Shown here in pieces: positions 52,074 through 58,608 of a stretch of DNA of 64,000 nucleotides. The first letter of the stretch is position 1; every line of letters starts with the position of its first letter. The stretch covers positions 744,001 to 808,000 of the forward strand of contig NZ_JBMIRR010000027.1 in the NCBI RefSeq assembly GCF_049195245.1. The letters are read 5' to 3'. Source of the DNA: Arenimonas sp049195245 (GTDB lineage: Bacteria; Pseudomonadota; Gammaproteobacteria; Xanthomonadales; Xanthomonadaceae). A program made the translations under genes and the position numbers. The notes beneath the pieces are model-generated. The model saw nothing but the letters and a program-made list of their open reading frames with translations, was not told where the DNA came from and did not search any database.

Positions 52074-52099
52074 ATTTCATCGATGTTCTGAAAATGGCA
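52074..52099 (-). repeat. Right terminal inverted repeat of the transposon
   Basis: Read inward on the minus strand this is TGCCATTTTCAGAACATCGATG. The terminal repeat known for Tn402/Tn5053 begins TGTCATTTTCAGAA, so 13 of the first 14 bases agree. It lies 33 bases from the end of the merR-type gene. Bases 51894-52131 hold no gene apart from this end. Confidence 0.7.
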
Positions 52100-52131
52100 G
52101 TCAGGACCACGCGCTACGGCCCGCACTTCAG

Positions 52132-52641
52132 TCATTTCTTTATCGATGGCTGGCGGCGGGACCGGGGCTTCTCGTTGGCGTTGAGGGCCTTGCCGGGAGG
52201 AGTGGCCGCCAAGTCGTCGAGGATGGGGCAGGTCGGGCGCTCGTCGCCATGGCAGTGCCGCGCCAGGTCTTCCAGGGTCCGCTGCATCGCTTGCATCTCA
52301 CGTACCTTTCTTTCCAGTTCGTCTGCATGCGCCCGCGCAAGCGCTTTGACCTTCGCGCTGGCCCGCCTGGGGTTGCCCCACAGGTCCAGAAGGGCCTGAA
52401 TGTGATCCAGCGAAAAACCCAATGTCCGTGCCCGCTTGATGAAGCGCAGCCGGTGAAGGTCGGTATCGCTGTAGAGCCTATAATTGGCAAACGTACGCGT
52501 TGCAGGTGCGATCAGGCCGATCGCTTCGTAATGCCGGATCATCTTCGCCGACAAGCCGCTGAGGTCGGCGGCTTCGCCGATGTTGTGCAGGCCTTCGCGA
52601 CGGGCCTCGGCTAGTTCGGGGCGGGGGAGGGAACGGGGCAT
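52132..52641 (-). CDS. MerR family copper-responsive regulator (CueR/HmrR type)
   Basis: A 169-residue dimeric activator. The winged helix-turn-helix is at about 19-85 (IGEAADLSGLSAKMIRHYE, then YRLYSDTDLHRLRFIKRAR), then a long dimerisation helix. Cys130 and Cys138 in HCHGDERPTCPIL have the same eight-residue spacing as the Cu(I)-binding pair of CueR. The first 17 residues are an extension. The gene follows the copA-type ATPase by 15 bases, so it is probably in the same transcript and autoregulated through the promoter near 55,140. Confidence 0.9.
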   Translation of the reverse strand: MPRSLPRPELAEARREGLHNIGEAADLSGLSAKMIRHYEAIGLIAPATRTFANYRLYSDTDLHRLRFIKRARTLGFSLDHIQALLDLWGNPRRASAKVKALARAHADELERKVREMQAMQRTLEDLARHCHGDERPTCPILDDLAATPPGKALNANEKPRSRRQPSIKK

Positions 52642-52656
52642 GGCGGGCTCCTGACG

Positions 52657-55092
52657 TCAGTGGCGCGAACGCGGCGTCCAGCGCCGCAGCAGCAAGGTGT
52701 TGGAGACGACGCTCACGCTAGACAGCGCCATCGCTGCGCCGGCAATGACCGGGTCAAGCAGGCCGGCGGCAGCGAGCGGAATACCCACCACGTTGTAGAT
52801 GAATGCCCAGAACAGGTTCTGGTAGATCTTACGCGTCGTGCGCCGGGAGATATCGATGGCGTCGGCGATCAGGCGGGGGTCGGAACGAATCAGCGTGACG
52901 CTGGCCGCGTGCATGGCGACATCGGTGCCGCTTCCCATGGCGAAACCCACGTCCGCCGCGGCCAGGGCCGGGGCGTCGTTGAGGCCATCCCCAACCATGC
53001 CCACGGGGCCTTGACCCACCAGGGCCCTGATGACATCGGCTTTCTCACCCGGTAGAACCTCGGCGTGGACGTCCTGGTCGGGAACGCCGACCGCACGCGC
53101 CACGCCGAGCGCGGCACCGCGATGGTCGCCAGATAGCATCACTGTCCGCAGTCCCATGGCCTGTAGAGCAGAAATAGCCTCTCGCGATTCGCGCCGCGGT
53201 GGATCTCCGAAGGCAAACAAGGCCTGCACGTGCCACCGATCTCCCGTTTCGCGTGCCAGCCACGACACCGTTCGGCCAGCCTCGGCGTTCGCCGTTGCGA
53301 CGGCCGCGCCGATGCTGCGGTCGATGCCGAGTTCATCCATCCATCGCCCGTTGCCAAGCACCCAACGATCGCCTCGAATCATGGCGTCAACGCCACGACC
53401 GGGCATGGCCACGACATCGCTTGCCATCTCCGGTGTCACGTGCCGCTCCTGGGCCGCCATCAACACGGCACGCGCGAGAGGGTGTTCGCTGCCGGCCTGC
53501 AGCGCTGCCGCGACCGCTAGCACCTTGTCGTCAGCCAGGCCGAAGGTCTCCATGCCAGCCAGCGTTGGCCGCCCAGCAGTGAGCGTTCCGGTCTTGTCGA
53601 ACGCAATGGTGCGCAAGCGACGGGTAGTCTCCAGTGCTTCGGCGTCCTTGATCAGGATGCCTGTGCGGGCCGCTACCCCCGTCCCGGCCATGATGGCCGT
53701 GGGTGTCGCCAGGCCCAGCGCGCAGGGGCAAGCGATCACGAGCACGGCGACAGCGTGCAGCACGGCCTGACTCCAGTCGCCGTCAAACAGGCCCCAGCCC
53801 AGCAGCGTCGCGGTAGCGATCAGCAGGACGACGGGTACAAAGATGGCGCTGACCCGATCAACGATGCGCTGGATCGGCGCCTTGCGCGCCTGCGCGTCCT
53901 CAACCAGGCGAATGATGCGAGCCAACGCCGATTCAGTGCCGACGGCCGTGGTACGCACCCGCAGGCGACCCTCGCCGTTGACGGCGCCGCCGGTGACGCG
54001 ATCACCCGGGGCTTTCGGAACCGGCACTGATTCACCACTGATCAGCGACTCGTCGCTATGGCTGCGTCCTTCGATTATCTCGCCGTCAACGGGAAGTCGT
54101 TCTCCGGGCAGTACGAGCACTACGTCGCCGAGCCGGACCGCATCAATCGGCACATTCTCCGCGTCCTCGCCGCGCTGCACCCGCGCCGTGAGCGGACGCA
54201 GCGCCTGGAGCGCACGGATGGCTTCGGTCGTCTGGCGCTTTGCCCGCGCCTCCAGCCACTTGCCGAGCAGGATAAGCGTGATCACAACTGCAGATGCTTC
54301 GAAGTACAGCGGTTGCGTGCCGTGATGAGGCGGGGTGGCCAGCAGGTGGAAGACGCTCAATCCGTACCCCGCACTGGTGCCCAATGCCACCAACAGGTCC
54401 ATGTTGCCGGTCCACGCCAGGGCCGCTTTCCAGCCAGCTCGATAGAAGCGGGCACCTAACCAGAATTGGACCGGCGTCGCCAGCAACCATTGCAGCCAGC
54501 CGGGAAGTGCCCAATGCTCGCCGAACGGCATGGCCAGCATCGGCAGCGCCAAGGGCAAGGACAGTAAGGCCGCCAGGACGAGGTGCCGCGCTTCGCGGGA
54601 GGCGCCCGGCTGTCGGACATTCTCCGACGATGAGGATGACGCGGCCGGCGCCGGCTCGGCACGGACCTCGTAGCCGGCATCCAGGACGGCCTGCTGCAGG
54701 GTAGCCCGGGGCGTCCCGGCAACCACCTTCACGCGCGCCGTTTCGGTGGCCAGGTTGACCGAGGTCGCCTGCACGCCCGGAACCCTGGCCAGTGCGCGCT
54801 CGACCCTGCCAACGCAGGAGGCGCAAGTCATGCCCAGGATGCCCATGGAAGCTTCCTCAACCGCAACGCCATAGCCTGCACCTTCCACCGCGGCCGCTAC
54901 GGCCGACGCCGAAACCGACCCGTCGGTAATGACCGTTGCAATCTCGGTGGCCAGATTCACGCTCGCCTCCTGGACGCCGGGCAATTGTTGCAGGGCGCGC
55001 TCGACGCTGCCGACGCACGACGCGCAGGTCATGCCGGTTACGCCAAACCGGAATTGGGTGCTTGCGTCGGTGGGGGGAAGGGACAAGTTCAT
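52657..55092 (-). CDS. copA: Copper-exporting P1B-type ATPase CopA
   Basis: Exports Cu(I) from the cytoplasm. It has about 811 residues with two N-terminal HMA domains, each with GMTCASC (near 21 and 89), eight membrane helices, the TGE-type actuator (ISGESVP), the intramembrane copper site ACPCALG (near 451), the phosphorylation motif DKTGT (near 498), SEHPLA and GDGLNDAPA. ATG 55092 was chosen because GGAG lies eight bases upstream; a GTG at 55104 is also in frame. It is followed by the merR-type gene, and its promoter carries a CueR-type dyad. Confidence 0.94.
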   Translation of the reverse strand: MNLSLPPTDASTQFRFGVTGMTCASCVGSVERALQQLPGVQEASVNLATEIATVITDGSVSASAVAAAVEGAGYGVAVEEASMGILGMTCASCVGRVERALARVPGVQATSVNLATETARVKVVAGTPRATLQQAVLDAGYEVRAEPAPAASSSSSENVRQPGASREARHLVLAALLSLPLALPMLAMPFGEHWALPGWLQWLLATPVQFWLGARFYRAGWKAALAWTGNMDLLVALGTSAGYGLSVFHLLATPPHHGTQPLYFEASAVVITLILLGKWLEARAKRQTTEAIRALQALRPLTARVQRGEDAENVPIDAVRLGDVVLVLPGERLPVDGEIIEGRSHSDESLISGESVPVPKAPGDRVTGGAVNGEGRLRVRTTAVGTESALARIIRLVEDAQARKAPIQRIVDRVSAIFVPVVLLIATATLLGWGLFDGDWSQAVLHAVAVLVIACPCALGLATPTAIMAGTGVAARTGILIKDAEALETTRRLRTIAFDKTGTLTAGRPTLAGMETFGLADDKVLAVAAALQAGSEHPLARAVLMAAQERHVTPEMASDVVAMPGRGVDAMIRGDRWVLGNGRWMDELGIDRSIGAAVATANAEAGRTVSWLARETGDRWHVQALFAFGDPPRRESREAISALQAMGLRTVMLSGDHRGAALGVARAVGVPDQDVHAEVLPGEKADVIRALVGQGPVGMVGDGLNDAPALAAADVGFAMGSGTDVAMHAASVTLIRSDPRLIADAIDISRRTTRKIYQNLFWAFIYNVVGIPLAAAGLLDPVIAGAAMALSSVSVVSNTLLLRRWTPRSRH

Positions 55093-55123
55093 GATGTTCT
55101 CCACTCAAGAAGTGGGGCCAGCA

Positions 55124-55150
55124 TCGGCCTTCCCAAGATGGGAAGGTCAA
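55124..55150 (-). promoter_or_regulatory. MerR-type promoter of copA
   Basis: On the minus strand: TTGACC (55145-55150), a 19-base spacer, then GATGCT. The spacer region holds the perfect dyad CCTTCCC-ATCTT-GGGAAGG (55128-55146). A 19-base spacer with a dyad between -35 and -10 is the hallmark of MerR-family activation. Confidence 0.8.
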
Positions 55151-55164
55151 TGCCCGGCCGATAC

Positions 55165-55195
55165 TTGACCTTCCCCTAACAGGAAGCCTGACCCT
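55165..55195 (+). promoter_or_regulatory. MerR-type promoter of the first HMA chaperone gene
   Basis: TTGACC (55165-55170), a 19-base spacer, GACCCT (55190-55195). The dyad CTTCC-CCTAACA-GGAAG lies at 55170-55186. It is back-to-back with the copA promoter; the two -35 boxes are 14 bases apart. Confidence 0.75.
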
Positions 55196-55232
55196 GTGCG
55201 TCCCCAATCCAACGAGCATCCCGGGAGCTGGC

Positions 55233-55490
55233 ATGCAACTTACCGTTGAGAAAATGAGCTGCAACGACTGCGTCCTGGCCGTTACCCGGGCCGTTCAGAC
55301 CCTTGATCCAAAGGCCAAGGTGATCGTCAACCTTCCCCGTAAACAGGTGCACGCCAACGGTGCGTTGACCGCTCCGGCCACCGTTGAGGCGCTGGCGGCG
55401 GCGGGGTTTGCGGCCGCGCTGACAATAACTGGCGCCTTGCCGGCTCCGCGGGCAACGCGGCACTGTGGCTGCGGTTGCAAACCACACTGA
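55233..55490 (+). CDS. Small HMA-domain copper chaperone (CopZ-like) with Cys-rich tail
   Basis: An 85-residue protein with one ferredoxin-like HMA domain. The metal site is Cys10-Asn-Asp-Cys13, with the usual MSCNDC context. The C-terminal HCGCGCKPH adds three cysteines and two histidines, which is unusual for CopZ and could bind more copper. It probably hands Cu(I) to the CopA ATPase encoded divergently. The ATG lies 38 bases after the MerR-type -10 box. Confidence 0.85.
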   Translation: MQLTVEKMSCNDCVLAVTRAVQTLDPKAKVIVNLPRKQVHANGALTAPATVEALAAAGFAAALTITGALPAPRATRHCGCGCKPH

Positions 55491-55526
55491 TGCTTAACCA
55501 ACTTCGATGGAAAGACGACATCGAGG

Positions 55527-55557
55527 TTGACCTTGCCACGGTGGGAAGCCGGATCCT
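55527..55557 (+). promoter_or_regulatory. MerR-type promoter of the second HMA chaperone gene
   Basis: TTGACC (55527-55532), a 19-base spacer, GATCCT (55552-55557). The dyad CTTGCC-ACGGT-GGGAAG (55532-55548) has one mismatch between arms. The same layout as the two upstream promoters suggests the same regulator. Confidence 0.7.
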
Positions 55558-55600
55558 GTTGAAACGCGGATCCCGCATCCGCATTAACAGGATGACCAGC

Positions 55601-55843
55601 ATGAAACTTTCAGTCGAGAACATGACGTGCGGCCACTGCGTCCGCACCATCACCCGCGTACTGCAGTCCATTGACCCGCAAGCCCGCGTAGAAGTGGATC
55701 TGGCTGCGGCCACGGTGACAATCGAGGGCCGAATCGACCCTGCACAGGCCATCGCCGTCCTGACGGCCGAGGGGTACCCCGCGCAGGCCGACGACTTGAA
55801 TCAGCCGCCGTCAACGTCTAGCTGTTGCGGCAGCTGCCACTGA
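55601..55843 (+). CDS. Second small HMA-domain copper chaperone with Cys tail
   Basis: An 80-residue protein with an HMA domain (MTCGHC, Cys10 and Cys13) and a C-terminal SSCCGSCH tail with three cysteines. The longer open frame from 55475 overlaps the first chaperone and crosses the third promoter, so the internal ATG 55601, with AGGA eight to nine bases upstream, is preferred. It is related to, but clearly different from, the first chaperone (about one third identity by eye). Confidence 0.85.
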   Translation: MKLSVENMTCGHCVRTITRVLQSIDPQARVEVDLAAATVTIEGRIDPAQAIAVLTAEGYPAQADDLNQPPSTSSCCGSCH

Positions 55844-55888
55844 TCGCGGAGGGGATCGCGGGACACGTCAGGATCAGAGTGTCCGCGA

Positions 55889-56758
55889 CTAAGGCTGGCG
55901 AGGTGCAGGCCTCTGCGAAGAGGCCTGCCGCCTGAAGGGCCATCGGAGCTGTGCTGCGTATGTGGTTGGGAAAGTCCGGTCGCGCAGGCCGACCTCGCCG
56001 GCCAGCACACCGTTGGGCCGATCGTGAAAGGTTCCTCCCAGGTGGTCCCACAGCATCCAGAACTCTCCGAAGTTCACTTGCGCGTCTTCGTACTCGCGTT
56101 TGTGGTGCCAACGATGGATCTCGGCTACGCCCACCAGGTAGCGAAGGGGGCCCATGCGATAGTCGACGTTGGCGTGTTGGAACGCCAGATGCACCGCAAG
56201 AAGTGTAAGCCACGCACTGATTATCACCGGCGGTGCGCCCAGTGCGATCACCGTCACCAGTCCGGGCCCCGCCAGGAGCATCGCACTTAGCGGATGTCGA
56301 CGCTCTCCGTTGAGCCAGTACAGCCGCTCGGAACTGTGGTGTGCGGCATGAAGGCGCCAAAGCCAACCGACGTGATGGCTTGCCCGGTGCATCATGTACA
56401 GCCCCAGATCCATCACCGCGCCGGCGAGCAGCACCTGCGCCCATGCCGGCCACGCGCCGGGCCAAACCGACGGCAGGTCAACGCGCAGCGCATTGAGCGC
56501 GAACGCGGTTCCCGCCAGCATGGCCAGGTTTACCAATGCATGGACGATGTCAGCCGCGAGGTCATCATGGTCTTCGAGCCAGGCCCGCTGGTAGGGGATC
56601 ACCCGCTCCAGCGCGGCTACGATCGTCATGGCGGCCACGGCGACTGCCGCCAAACCGGGCCATTGCCAGGCCGGGCGCGCCACGATCACGAGCACGGCCA
56701 AAGAGCTCAAGCCAAACACGGCCGGATAGGCCATCACGCGCAGCAGGGACCGGATCAT
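55889..56758 (-). CDS. Fatty acid hydroxylase / sterol desaturase superfamily protein
   Basis: A 289-residue membrane enzyme with about four to five helices in the first 150 residues. The di-iron histidine clusters are present: HRASHH (near 124), HAAHHSSE (near 138) and HRWHHKRE (near 217), plus a histidine in HLAFQHANVDY (near 190). It should hydroxylate or desaturate a lipid; the substrate cannot be told. ATG 56758 has AAAGGA close upstream; the upstream GTG/ATG at 56773 is less likely. It sits among copper genes with an AraC regulator behind it; a link with copper is not shown. Confidence 0.85.
   Translation of the reverse strand: MIRSLLRVMAYPAVFGLSSLAVLVIVARPAWQWPGLAAVAVAAMTIVAALERVIPYQRAWLEDHDDLAADIVHALVNLAMLAGTAFALNALRVDLPSVWPGAWPAWAQVLLAGAVMDLGLYMMHRASHHVGWLWRLHAAHHSSERLYWLNGERRHPLSAMLLAGPGLVTVIALGAPPVIISAWLTLLAVHLAFQHANVDYRMGPLRYLVGVAEIHRWHHKREYEDAQVNFGEFWMLWDHLGGTFHDRPNGVLAGEVGLRDRTFPTTYAAQLRWPFRRQASSQRPAPRQP
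55905..55928. terminator. Perfect 10-bp hairpin, possible bidirectional terminator
   Basis: GCAGGCCTCT-GCGA-AGAGGCCTGC is a perfect stem with a four-base loop. It is 61 bases after the second chaperone and inside the last codons of the convergent hydroxylase gene. No T run follows on either strand, so the terminator role is uncertain. Confidence 0.45.
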
Positions 56759-56838
56759 CGTTGTTCCTTTCACTAAAGTCCGGGGCCCAGTGTGGGGAGC
56801 CAGCAGGGGCCCGGCTTGAATGAACTGGCTGACGTGGT

Positions 56839-57606
56839 TCAGGCACCCTGACGCAGGGCGGCCACCACATCGCTCGGGGCGACGCCAAAGTGGCGTTGCA
56901 TGGTCCTGGTCAGGTGGGCGGCGTCGGCAAACCCTGCGTCCTGGGCCGCCCGCGTGAGGCTCACGCCGCTCGCCGTAACCGTCAATGCGCGGCGTAGTCG
57001 CAGCCAGCGCAGGTACGGACGTAGTGGCATACCGACCAGCTCGCGCACGCGATAGCGGAAACGACTGGGGGAGAGCGCGACTCGCGCCGCCAGCGTCGTC
57101 AAGGATTCATCGTCCTCGACGCAGGTGACCAACGCATCGAGCAACCGCCGCACCCGGTCATCGCGCTCGGCGTCGATCGGCGAAACCGGGGTCGGTAGCC
57201 CCAAGGCGGCCAGCACCGGCCACAAGTCCTCGTGCCCGGGACGGGGCCACGCCGCCAGCACCGCGCTGCGCTCTTGGGGCGACAACTCCCGCGCACCGGC
57301 CGCGCAGGTGGGCGCGAGACCCCGGCCTGCCTGGGACTCCCGATCCAGGTACAGCAGACGAGTGGGCCCCGGGTGCAGACGATGCACCACATAGGCGGCC
57401 AGCAGGATGGCCGGGGCCCGAACCTCACCGCGACCCCGGATCCAGACGGCGATGTCGCCTGTCTCGGCCACCACCAGTTGCAAGGCGTGGTGGGCGTGCT
57501 CTCGATTGTCACCGACCGCGCCCGCGAACGTTGCCCAGCCCGCGCCCATCAGGGCGCCGCCCAGCCAAGGCTGGCGTCGGCTCTGCGATACCCCCGGGGC
57601 GCTCAT
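56839..57606 (-). CDS. AraC family transcriptional regulator
   Basis: A 255-residue soluble regulator. An N-terminal sensor-like part of mixed strands (about 20-110) is followed by the C-terminal AraC domain: first helix-turn-helix LTTLAARVALSPSRFRYRV (near 170), second VSLTRAAQDAGFADAAHLTRTMQRHF (near 215). It is 80 bases upstream of the hydroxylase gene on the same strand, which is the likely target. The inducer is unknown. Confidence 0.87.
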   Translation of the reverse strand: MSAPGVSQSRRQPWLGGALMGAGWATFAGAVGDNREHAHHALQLVVAETGDIAVWIRGRGEVRAPAILLAAYVVHRLHPGPTRLLYLDRESQAGRGLAPTCAAGARELSPQERSAVLAAWPRPGHEDLWPVLAALGLPTPVSPIDAERDDRVRRLLDALVTCVEDDESLTTLAARVALSPSRFRYRVRELVGMPLRPYLRWLRLRRALTVTASGVSLTRAAQDAGFADAAHLTRTMQRHFGVAPSDVVAALRQGA

Positions 57607-57680
57607 CTTGGACCTCTTGGGGTCGGCGCCAGATCAGAACGTCCTGTCGCATGCGCAAGGTCGTTCGTCATCCGGGTGCG

Positions 57681-58163
57681 CTACGGTGTCGTCGTCGTGG
57701 GCTTGGGTGCTCGCGACGAGCTGTGCAGGGCGCGGATCTTCCAGGCGCCGTCCTGACGCTGGAGGACGCTCGTGGCCACCCCCTGGCGCACGATGGGTTC
57801 GGGACGGTCGGGCAGCACGATGGTGTAGCGGTAAGTCTCGGTGGCCCAGGCGATGTCGCCCGCCTGCTCGACGGTGACGGCATAGTCTTCGAAGGTAAAT
57901 CGCTGGATATGGCCCAGCTCCGGGCCGATGTGATGGGTCACGTAGTCGGCGTAGCTGCCTTCCAACTTGCCCGATTCAATCACTTCGTTGCGCTCGGCAA
58001 ACAACGCATCCACGCCGGCGAGGTCCCGGCGCTCGAGCGCCGTCTTGTAGGCCGCGAGCACGGCCTTGATAGCGCCCGTGTCGTCCGTGGCTACGGGGGC
58101 TGGGGCGGCATTCGCCGCGCCGGCCAGCAGCAGCGCCAACAGGCCCGTCCATAGTGGTTTCAT
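57681..58163 (-). CDS. Exported DUF4440/SnoaL-like protein
   Basis: A 160-residue protein with signal peptide (about 1-19, cleavage after ANA). The rest is an NTF2-like cone fold: AIKAVLAAYKTALERRDLAGVDALFAERNEVI and a C-terminal VLQRQDGAWKIRALHSSSR. Members are often unassigned. It has no obvious metal motif. A second, distinct protein of this fold lies at 61531-62067 in the same island. The gene is the last of the minus-strand group that includes the CopB ATPase. Confidence 0.75.
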   Translation of the reverse strand: MKPLWTGLLALLLAGAANAAPAPVATDDTGAIKAVLAAYKTALERRDLAGVDALFAERNEVIESGKLEGSYADYVTHHIGPELGHIQRFTFEDYAVTVEQAGDIAWATETYRYTIVLPDRPEPIVRQGVATSVLQRQDGAWKIRALHSSSRAPKPTTTTP

Positions 58164-58217
58164 TGCCCTCTCCCTTCTCCAAGTGGCCGGGGCGGCTGGG
58201 GCCGCCCCGGGACAAAA

Positions 58218-58508
58218 TCACATGCTGCCGCCCTTGGCGAACTCGGCAGCCGATAGGGTGCCGTTTTTGTCGGTGTCCAGCATGTCGAAATGCGCCGTGA
58301 GCTTGTGATCCTTCGGGAGCTCGGCCCGGGCGAGCTGGCCGTTCTTGTCGGCGTCGAGCTTGGCGAACTCCTCGGCGGACATGGCAGCCATGTCATGGGG
58401 CTGCGGCTGGCCATTCTTGGCGGCCATATGGTCGTGACCCTTGTCGTCGGCAAAGGCGAGCGGGGCGGCGATCAACAGGGCGATAGCGAACGGAAGCAGA
58501 CGTTTCAT
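58218..58508 (-). CDS. Exported EF-hand domain protein
   Basis: A 96-residue periplasmic protein with signal peptide (about 1-20). A His/Met-rich stretch (DDKGHDHMAAKNGQPQPHD, about 21-39) precedes two EF-hand loops: DADKNGQLARAE (about 52-63) and DTDKNGTLSAAE (about 77-88), with the expected Asp/Asn/Glu ligands. It may bind Ca2+ and, by the His stretch, copper. Short His-rich EF-hand proteins of this type are common in copper islands. Confidence 0.82.
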   Translation of the reverse strand: MKRLLPFAIALLIAAPLAFADDKGHDHMAAKNGQPQPHDMAAMSAEEFAKLDADKNGQLARAELPKDHKLTAHFDMLDTDKNGTLSAAEFAKGGSM

Positions 58509-58537
58509 GGGGAAATCTCCTCGGGGACGGAAAGAAT

Positions 58538-58569
58538 GGACCGTTGGTTGTCCCGACACACAACGGTCC
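58538..58569 (-). other. Stem-loop between the CopB-type ATPase and EF-hand genes
   Basis: GGACCGTTG (58538-58546) and CAACGGTCC (58561-58569) are perfect inverted arms with a 14-base loop. On the minus strand the stem is followed by ATTCTTTCC, only a weak T run. It could be a partial terminator or an RNA processing site. Confidence 0.5.
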
Positions 58570-58608
58570 GGAATGCCTGCACCGCGCGAGCGGCATGGCA
58601 AGTAATCC

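Larger units (their letters stand above)
46699..52099 (+). mobile_element. Tn402/Tn5053-like transposon with tniA, tniB, tniQ and two passenger genes
   Basis: About 5.4 kb with clearly lower GC than its flanks. It carries a DDE transposase, an AAA ATPase and a TniQ protein in the order of the Tn402/Tn5053 family, plus two passengers. The right end is well supported (see the next entry). The left end is uncertain: ACTGTCAT at 46697-46704 resembles ACTGCCAT at the right end, giving 46699; an alternative is TGTTTGAGGG at 46758, which is exactly as far from a GCGATAAG motif as the right end is from its inverted copy. No 5 bp target duplication was found for either. Bases 46577-46851 contain no gene. 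No resolvase gene or res site was seen. Confidence 0.75.

Noticed and set aside
46699..52099. A CRISPR-associated or full Tn7-type transposon
   Set aside because: No tnsA, tnsD/tnsE, cas gene or repeat-spacer array was seen; tniA-tniB-tniQ and the right end point to the Tn402/Tn5053 family.
55475..55600. N-terminal extension of the second chaperone
   Set aside because: It would span the third MerR-type promoter and overlap the first chaperone; the internal ATG at 55601 has a good ribosome site and begins the HMA domain.
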